In this document: piece by piece, positions 27,624 to 32,372 of the stretch
Layout: each line of letters opens with the position of its first letter
Numbering within the stretch: the first letter of the stretch is position 1
Notes under the pieces: model-generated
The model's database searches: none
The model's input: the letters and a program-made list of their open reading frames with translations, nothing else
Told to the model about the DNA's origin: nothing
DNA from: a virus
Reading direction: 5' to 3' (one strand)
Virus record (IMG/VR): IMGVR_UViG_3300044904_000036
Location: 1 to 32,372 of that record
Length of the DNA stretch: 32,372 nucleotides
Made by a program: the position numbers and the translations under genes

Positions 27624-28799
27624 TTACCTTCCAGTCTTTTCTATTCTTGCTATAATCGCCCTTACTGTACACGGCGTAGGGTCATCACCTGAAATTATAA
27701 TAGGTGCTTCAATATCGAAACCACCGTCCAATACAACGACTTTATCACCAGAGAATAATACTGGCGGACTGTCGTAATCTTCAATACTGCGCCAGTCTAT
27801 ATCGAATAATTCACTATCACTTGCACCATATTTAGCATTTAATGTTTTTAAGAAACTTATTACCAGTTCCGGTATCTTTTTAATTGAGCCGTGTGTCGTT
27901 CCGCCCGCACTTGATATATCTATTCTATTCGGTTGCAACTTATAGGTGTATGGTAATCCTATCGCCACTTTTGACGCCGGTTGCGAGATTGTTATCTGCC
28001 CGCCAACAACGACTTGCTCTGTGAATACTGCACCATCGGCAAGTATTTTAACTGTCTCTCCGTTAAGATGGTCTAAACCCGTAAAGGTCGTTGCCGGAAC
28101 ACCATCATATTTAATCCCGCAATCTACGAAATAACAATCTGCCTGCGTTGCGAAGTATCTCGGCTGCATTTGTTCTATATAAGAATAATTACCCGTGTTT
28201 AATGTTCGGGTTACATTTAACCAGATTTCATCTTCTGTCGTTGACGGTATAATGCAAATACTATTTACTGTGCCCGCCATAGGGTGTCTTGACGCAGCAA
28301 TTACATTTTGTTCACGGTTATAAGTCAATGAGAATAAATCACCATTGTTAAGAACACACCATAAAATTGACTCTGGATTTCTTTGATAGGCATATTCTTT
28401 AATACCGCCAAGACTAATATGTTCGCATAGCGTCAATAAATCCGGTGCGGTATATTTTTGTTCATTACTGTTATAAACTATCTCCCTGATTTTACGACCA
28501 ACGAAGTCAACAAATAAAATAGAATTATTGACAACGACTGGTTGCATATCACCACTGCCGTATGAACATTGCAGTTTTACAGAAAAATTTGTTGCAGTTA
28601 ATGGCAGGTCGAGTTTGGTAGAACCTATTCGCCATTCATCACCAGACGTACCGATAAGCAACGACTCAATTGCACCCACCCACTTTGCGTCATTAGTAGA
28701 TGGTATGGTAAGTGAGAACGAATCAGAGTCATTTACGTCTTCCGCAAAATCTTCGTAATCGTCAGTATGACTCAACCAAACTGTAAGTTCTTTTGCCAT
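27624..28799 (-). CDS. Tail nozzle (gp12-like), C-terminal half
   Basis: This 391-aa protein matches the C-terminal half of T7 gp12-type nozzle (tail tubular B) proteins. It starts KELTVWLSHTDDYEDF, where full-length proteins have a W-S-x-T-x-DYENF segment. Then come WVGAIESLLIGTSGDEWRI, NSILFVDFVGRKIREIVYN, DLLTLCEHI and YQRNPESILWCVLNNGDL, all characteristic of that half. Its ATG is one base after the stop of the N-terminal half, in another frame, with a poor SD. The two probably assemble into one nozzle, or depend on coupling or frameshifting. Confidence 0.75.
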   Translation of the reverse strand: MAKELTVWLSHTDDYEDFAEDVNDSDSFSLTIPSTNDAKWVGAIESLLIGTSGDEWRIGSTKLDLPLTATNFSVKLQCSYGSGDMQPVVVNNSILFVDFVGRKIREIVYNSNEQKYTAPDLLTLCEHISLGGIKEYAYQRNPESILWCVLNNGDLFSLTYNREQNVIAASRHPMAGTVNSICIIPSTTEDEIWLNVTRTLNTGNYSYIEQMQPRYFATQADCYFVDCGIKYDGVPATTFTGLDHLNGETVKILADGAVFTEQVVVGGQITISQPASKVAIGLPYTYKLQPNRIDISSAGGTTHGSIKKIPELVISFLKTLNAKYGASDSELFDIDWRSIEDYDSPPVLFSGDKVVVLDGGFDIEAPIIISGDDPTPCTVRAIIARIEKTGR

Positions 28800-28800
28800 T

Positions 28801-29970
28801 TTATGTGTAATATACCTGTACTGGAATAGTTGCCATTCCGCCGTAAATACATCTATTCTCGAAAAATGTTACAGAAGTAGGATAACCCTGCACATTAGAC
28901 CATGCGCCTTCCGCCCATCTTCGAGTAACTTTAACTCCTTCTGTGGTATCCAATTTTGCAATAACCTCCACGGAAACTAATGATGCGCTTGTATATGAAG
29001 TTACCCTCACAATGCCGTCCATAGTTGTATTTCCTACTGTAATATCTGCCCTAACAGAACCAGATGCATGTGCTGTTACAGTCGCCCTATATTGAACATT
29101 ATCAGAATTTTCAGTTTTAGTCAGGGCTATATTATTATCACCGTCCACACATACGACAGTCCGTACCGTTTCCCAATCTGAACCATTTTCGCATCTTTCT
29201 AAAATAATCGTGCCAGACCAAACCGCATGTGTTACAAATGTAAATGTTCCTTTAACATCTATTGCTGCACAAATAATTCCAGTATCAGTGCCATCAAGAG
29301 TATTTTCGCTAACAACTGTAGTTCTTTTGGTAGTAAGTTTATACAATGCACCAACATGTCCAGGTTGAAACGCCGAAACTGGAGTAATACCATCTGCCTT
29401 GCAACAAAGTAATGTTCCAGTTGAGCCAATAGTAGTAGTTCCGGTATATTTCATATACGCCGACAATGTAACATCTGGGTCTATAAGGTCGTTGCGGAGT
29501 AGGAACGGCCCCTTCTTAAATGGTATTTCATCCAATGAAAAAGTTATCGCTGATGTTCTCGTGAGTTTACTTTGCGGATAATCTGAATAAACTGTCCATT
29601 TGGTATCCGCTATTTGTTTGGTTTGCAGTTTCCATAAATCGGCAGTTGTATATGGTGTTGATATTTCGACTGGAACACCCCCGCTTGTAAGTATTTCTCC
29701 TTTATAATAAAATCGGGCGTATAGATTACCAAATTCTACTACATAGGCAATTTCAGATGAATAGATAAATGATATTAACCGTACGGCCACTGGACTTTGA
29801 TTGGCAACGTGAACAAACTTTGTTCCTGGCCTGCGTTCTACCCCGCCGTATATTGTAGGTATCATATTCTCCAGTGCAATACAACCGGACGAGTATTTTT
29901 CCGTATCAGACCGACAATCCGTTTTCGGTGTCGTCTCCCCATTATTAAATGATAAAATCCCAATATCCAT
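28801..29970 (-). CDS. Tail nozzle (gp12-like), N-terminal half
   Basis: Starting at ATG 29970, just after the upstream stop, gives 389 residues. The N-terminus (GCIALENMIPTIYGGVERRP, then GTKFVHVA, then VRLISFIYSSEIAYVVEFGN) is the signature of gp12-type nozzle proteins. The end (GYPTSVTFFENRCIYGGMA, then TIPVQVYYT) stops exactly where intact relatives continue into the next ORF. A 150-residue beta-rich insertion (about 180-340) resembles an Ig-like module. Without a fused C-half it is shorter than the usual single gene. Confidence 0.75.
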   Translation of the reverse strand: MDIGILSFNNGETTPKTDCRSDTEKYSSGCIALENMIPTIYGGVERRPGTKFVHVANQSPVAVRLISFIYSSEIAYVVEFGNLYARFYYKGEILTSGGVPVEISTPYTTADLWKLQTKQIADTKWTVYSDYPQSKLTRTSAITFSLDEIPFKKGPFLLRNDLIDPDVTLSAYMKYTGTTTIGSTGTLLCCKADGITPVSAFQPGHVGALYKLTTKRTTVVSENTLDGTDTGIICAAIDVKGTFTFVTHAVWSGTIILERCENGSDWETVRTVVCVDGDNNIALTKTENSDNVQYRATVTAHASGSVRADITVGNTTMDGIVRVTSYTSASLVSVEVIAKLDTTEGVKVTRRWAEGAWSNVQGYPTSVTFFENRCIYGGMATIPVQVYYT

Positions 29971-29971
29971 A

Positions 29972-30328
29972 TTATTCAGTAAAAGTAAATGTTTGCGGTG
30001 AAACATTACCTCCTATAGATTCGTTGATTATAGTAGTATGCCCCTGTGCAATAAGTGTATCTATTTTAGTTTCAATACTTGTTAAATCTACAGTTATCCC
30101 AGTATTAACTGTTGGTTGGTATTGCCCGCCAGCGATTATAGTCGTCCCTTCTTTTACTATCACAAAATCACTGGCAATTATATTGGCGTCAGATGCAGCG
30201 TAGTAACCAGTTGTCCCAACTTCCGGCAATGATGTTCCCGCAGCAGTACGAACCGTACCATCTGGCTGATAAACGCCATAAGTTAAAGTTGCACCAGTCG
30301 AATAACCCAGGGTTATCTCGTAAGACAT
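29972..30328 (-). CDS. Small virion-associated beta protein
   Basis: This 118-aa protein has a beta-sandwich-like N-terminal domain (YEITLGYSTGATLTYGVYQP, then PEVGTTGYYAASDANI, then DFVIVKEGTTIIAGGQY) and a short helical or coiled tail (DLTSIETKIDTLIAQG). Such modules are attached to phage tail or head proteins as adaptors. The assignment is by position and fold impression. Confidence 0.55.
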   Translation of the reverse strand: MSYEITLGYSTGATLTYGVYQPDGTVRTAAGTSLPEVGTTGYYAASDANIIASDFVIVKEGTTIIAGGQYQPTVNTGITVDLTSIETKIDTLIAQGHTTIINESIGGNVSPQTFTFTE

Positions 30329-30331
30329 TTA

Positions 30332-30559
30332 CTATCCCAATACAGTTTTCTTGCCAGTTGGTTTAGGTTCTAATGCGCCTGTAATTATTGTCTTTTGATA
30401 GCCAGACCGCTTCCTTGCAGAACTTATTGCCTCGTCCCCAGTTTCATCATCTACAACTGGAATCGCAGGAGGCGCAGGAACATCTGGCATAGTTACAGGT
30501 TCTCCACCAATACCACTAAATAATTTTCCCAAAATCGGCAGTTTACTTATTGCACTCAT
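30332..30559 (-). CDS. Small Pro-rich tail-region protein
   Basis: This 75-aa protein has a hydrophobic N-terminal segment (SKLPILGKLFSGIGGEP), a Pro-rich centre (MPDVPAPPAIPVVDDETG), a basic helix (AISSARKRSGYQKTII) and the end KKTVLG. Short proteins with a KxTxLG-like end are common in podovirus tail operons. The SD AAAGGA is well placed. Its function is unknown. Confidence 0.6.
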   Translation of the reverse strand: MSAISKLPILGKLFSGIGGEPVTMPDVPAPPAIPVVDDETGDEAISSARKRSGYQKTIITGALEPKPTGKKTVLG

Positions 30560-30571
30560 AATTTATTTCCT

Positions 30572-31153
30572 TTAAGGTCTAATCTTTCCTGAACCATATC
30601 TTGCCAAGTTCCAGTCACTTCTACCACTTGTATTTTGTTCTTGTCTTGATATAACTCTTGCCCTTGCCGTTAATACTCTAAGTTCGCCACGAATATCCGC
30701 TAAGACATTAACCATATTAGTACCGGCCAAAGGATTGATAAACTTTAGAGCAAGATGTAGAACTAAAACTTCCACAAATAATGGGTCAAATTCAGTCGGG
30801 TCTATTACTCTTTTGATGTACTCAATCTGCATAGTAGTCTTATTTGTCAGAACCCTTTTACCCTCGATAGAGAAATGTTTATTTTCCTCTACTTCCACCA
30901 TTCTAAGATAGTCGTCAGGTAGAATAAATTGATGGTCATAATCAAAATCGGGGGTTGCAGTATCCTCACTCAAAGTTGCCCTTGCTTTTGCAAACGACCA
31001 CTCAAACGACCTCAATAGCGCATCCCTCGTTTGTTCATATTGAGTTCTTGCCTGTATTGCCTCTATAGATTTGTCAGTAGTTATATCATTTATCCGCTTA
31101 CTGCCAATTCGGGCAAATGCCATATTTACAATAATAGTTTCTGATATTGCCAT
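30572..31153 (-). CDS. Tail adaptor (gp11-like)
   Basis: This 193-aa protein is a gp11-type adaptor (tail tubular A), which links the portal to the nozzle. The signature is at the start (VNMAFARIGSKRINDITTD, then ARTQYEQTRDALLRSFEWSF followed by AKARATL), then FILPDDYLRMVEVE, FDPLFVEVLVLHLALKF and a C-terminal helical part. Length and order fit the family. A truncated paralogue lies just upstream at 31344-31877. The SD AAGGT precedes the ATG. Confidence 0.85.
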   Translation of the reverse strand: MAISETIIVNMAFARIGSKRINDITTDKSIEAIQARTQYEQTRDALLRSFEWSFAKARATLSEDTATPDFDYDHQFILPDDYLRMVEVEENKHFSIEGKRVLTNKTTMQIEYIKRVIDPTEFDPLFVEVLVLHLALKFINPLAGTNMVNVLADIRGELRVLTARARVISRQEQNTSGRSDWNLARYGSGKIRP

Positions 31154-31161
31154 AATTTACC

Positions 31162-31347
31162 TTAATCATGCCCGAAGGCAAGACGATAATTTTCCTGATA
31201 CTTTTTACTCGGCGGCATAGACATAATCTTAGTTTTGTAAGGCGGTTCGCCAAGACTGGTAGTATAACCCACTTTAGCATTTCGCCTTAAAACCTCATCT
31301 TTCAAGTCTTTTTCGTTCACATTATCAGGCACAAATTCGGTTTTCAT
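31162..31347 (-). CDS. Small basic protein between adaptor paralogues
   Basis: This 61-aa protein starts in an ATGA overlap with the XRE-fusion gene. The sequence (KTEFVPDNVNEKDLKDEVLR, GYTTSLGEPPYKTKIMSMPP) is polar and likely flexible. No family is recognised. Its place between two adaptor-like genes suggests a tail-assembly role (inference). Confidence 0.55.
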   Translation of the reverse strand: MKTEFVPDNVNEKDLKDEVLRRNAKVGYTTSLGEPPYKTKIMSMPPSKKYQENYRLAFGHD

Positions 31348-31877
31348 AAGAATAGTTTTTTAGGTCTAACTCCAAGCGCAGACGATATTACCCACAATAA
31401 TCTTAATTTAGGATTACGGGTATCATTCTCAATTGCTACCCAAGCATCAACAGATAAACCTGAAACTGATGCACACCCTTCAATAGTTAGTTTTTGCTGT
31501 TCCCGAATTTCTTTTATTCTTTCACCCAAAGTTGATGCCTTGCTTTCCTCGTCAACCAGAATCCAGTCAGCACTTGACAGGTCAGTTGCGAAAACATCCG
31601 AAGTATGTGCAACCAGACATTTATAAAGTAAAGAATTCGTCCATACATATTGACCGACAACATAATCAGTTGCAGTAAGCCAAGTTGATACAAGCAGAAA
31701 TCTTTTCTTTGCAAAGTTCCACTGGAAACTTCTTAATAAACTATCTCTCGTATGGACAAAGTGTAAATTAGCCTGAACGCCCTGAACCGGAGTTTGGTCG
31801 GCAAGAGTAAATTGCTTTGCACCGATTCTTCCGAGCGACATATTGGCAATATCTGTCTCTAATTGACTTAAACTCAT
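31344..31877 (-). CDS. Adaptor-like N-terminus fused to XRE helix-turn-helix
   Basis: This 177-aa protein has three parts. Residues 1-63 match the gp11 adaptor N-terminus (IANMSLGRIGAKQFTLADQ, then VHTRDSLLRSFQWNFAKKRF), as in the next-door adaptor. Residues 67-108 look like a small carbohydrate-binding (CBM5/12-like) module (YVVGQYVWTNSLLYKCLVAH, SSADWILV). Residues 117-177 are a Cro/C1-type helix-turn-helix (LGERIKEIREQQKLTI, then AWVAIENDTRNPKLRLLWVI, then ALGVRPKKLF). I know of no standard tail protein with this end. The frame is intact throughout. It may be a regulator built from a duplicated adaptor, or a DNA-contacting virion protein. Confidence 0.75.
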   Translation of the reverse strand: MSLSQLETDIANMSLGRIGAKQFTLADQTPVQGVQANLHFVHTRDSLLRSFQWNFAKKRFLLVSTWLTATDYVVGQYVWTNSLLYKCLVAHTSDVFATDLSSADWILVDEESKASTLGERIKEIREQQKLTIEGCASVSGLSVDAWVAIENDTRNPKLRLLWVISSALGVRPKKLFL

Positions 31878-32372
31878 AAAGTATAGCCCTCAATTAAAAT
31901 GCAACAATTTCCTGCACCCGAACCTTGAACCTCTATCGGATAACCAACTGTTCCCTGTATGGGATAATTACTAAAATCAAGCGTAATAAACTTTGAACTG
32001 CCAACCGCATAGAACGGCCCTAAAGTAAACCGGCCCAATCCAAAAGTTAAATCTATAGCAGAAGTTGAGTTAATTGTTATCTTACTTATATAATGACTTT
32101 TGCCTGTTTCTGCCGCTTTTAAGATTGCCGCTATTGATAAGTCTGTGCTTGTTGAATTTATAAGCCAGTGATTAGTTAATATACTCGGAGTTGAAACTGG
32201 AATCTGATTTTGAGTTTCATTATATAGTCCTAAAATCTCGGCATCTGATAATGCCCTGTTGTAAATACGAACATCGTCAAGAGAACCGGAATATAAAAGC
32301 AAGTTACTATTCACATTAGATGAGGCAAATCTCAAAGTAGTATCAGCTATAAAATCTGACATATTATTATCG
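31874..32372 (-). CDS. LamG-like virion protein, cut by right edge
   Basis: The frame is open to the right edge, so the 5' end is missing. The ATG at 32362 is only an internal Met. The visible N-terminal part ends a LamG/concanavalin-like domain (GSLDDVRIYNRALSDAEILG). A beta-rich C-terminal domain follows (SHYISKITINSTSAIDLTFG, then GYPIEVQGSGAGNCCILIEG), a fold seen in phage decoration proteins. It is probably a capsid or tail decoration protein that binds glycans. The stop overlaps the next ATG. Confidence 0.7.
   Translation of the reverse strand, partial: DNNMSDFIADTTLRFASSNVNSNLLLYSGSLDDVRIYNRALSDAEILGLYNETQNQIPVSTPSILTNHWLINSTSTDLSIAAILKAAETGKSHYISKITINSTSAIDLTFGLGRFTLGPFYAVGSSKFITLDFSNYPIQGTVGYPIEVQGSGAGNCCILIEGYTL

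Noticed and set aside
27624-28805. Programmed ribosomal frameshift joining the nozzle halves
   Set aside because: No convincing slippery heptamer is seen at the junction (ACACATAAAATGGC), and the second half has its own ATG. It cannot be excluded but is not supported.

Overview
This window is an AT-rich stretch of a tailed double-stranded DNA phage, or of a prophage of one. It has podovirus (T7-like) virion architecture: a tail adaptor, a nozzle that is split here, a beta-helix tailspike, a gp13-like GNAT protein and a set of large internal virion proteins. Genes are packed with ATGA or TAATG overlaps and AAGGAG-type Shine-Dalgarno (SD) sequences. No tRNA, integrase, polymerase, capsid, portal or large terminase is visible. 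The host cannot be named from the sequence.

Layout. (1) Bases 1-1299 run leftward: a small Cys protein, a 63-aa protein, the terminase small subunit and a zinc-finger protein cut by the left edge. The 339-bp gap at 772-1110 holds two CRP-type palindromes, nested inverted repeats and a terminator. (2) Bases 1300-1457 are a divergent promoter region. (3) About 1458-13930 run rightward and form the early/middle operon. It encodes many tiny Cys-pair (zinc-ribbon) proteins, a lysozyme-like secreted protein, a protein with 22 tandem 4-residue repeats, a structured noncoding RNA, a RecB/Cas4-type nuclease next to an SSB-like protein, a possible NinB-like protein, two Lar-like proteins, an MT-A70 adenine methyltransferase, two DUF551-like proteins, NinG, YopX, a papain-type protease and a permuted NlpC/P60-like enzyme. 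(4) The convergent junction at 13931-14072 carries a leftward terminator. (5) Bases 14073-32372 run leftward and form the virion and lysis module. In transcription order this is a LamG-like protein (cut by the right edge), an adaptor paralogue fused to an XRE helix-turn-helix, a small protein, the tail adaptor, two small virion proteins, the nozzle as two ORFs, the tailspike, the gp13-like GNAT protein, two internal virion proteins, a 1545-aa polyvalent protein, a PurD-like ATP-grasp ligase, a tail appendage protein, a Cys-rich YkgJ-like protein and small membrane proteins. An HNH endonuclease gene on the opposite strand, with its own consensus promoter, interrupts this module.

Because the terminase genes leave by the left edge and the tail genes enter from the right edge on the same strand, the missing packaging and head genes probably join the two ends of a circular or permuted map.

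The most unusual points are: an exact 41-bp inverted repeat that codes for the same peptide in two unrelated genes 21.5 kb apart; the adaptor-XRE fusion; the split nozzle gene; the ATP-grasp enzyme inside the tail module; the 12-bp repeat gene; and a structured RNA with a 13-bp closing stem.
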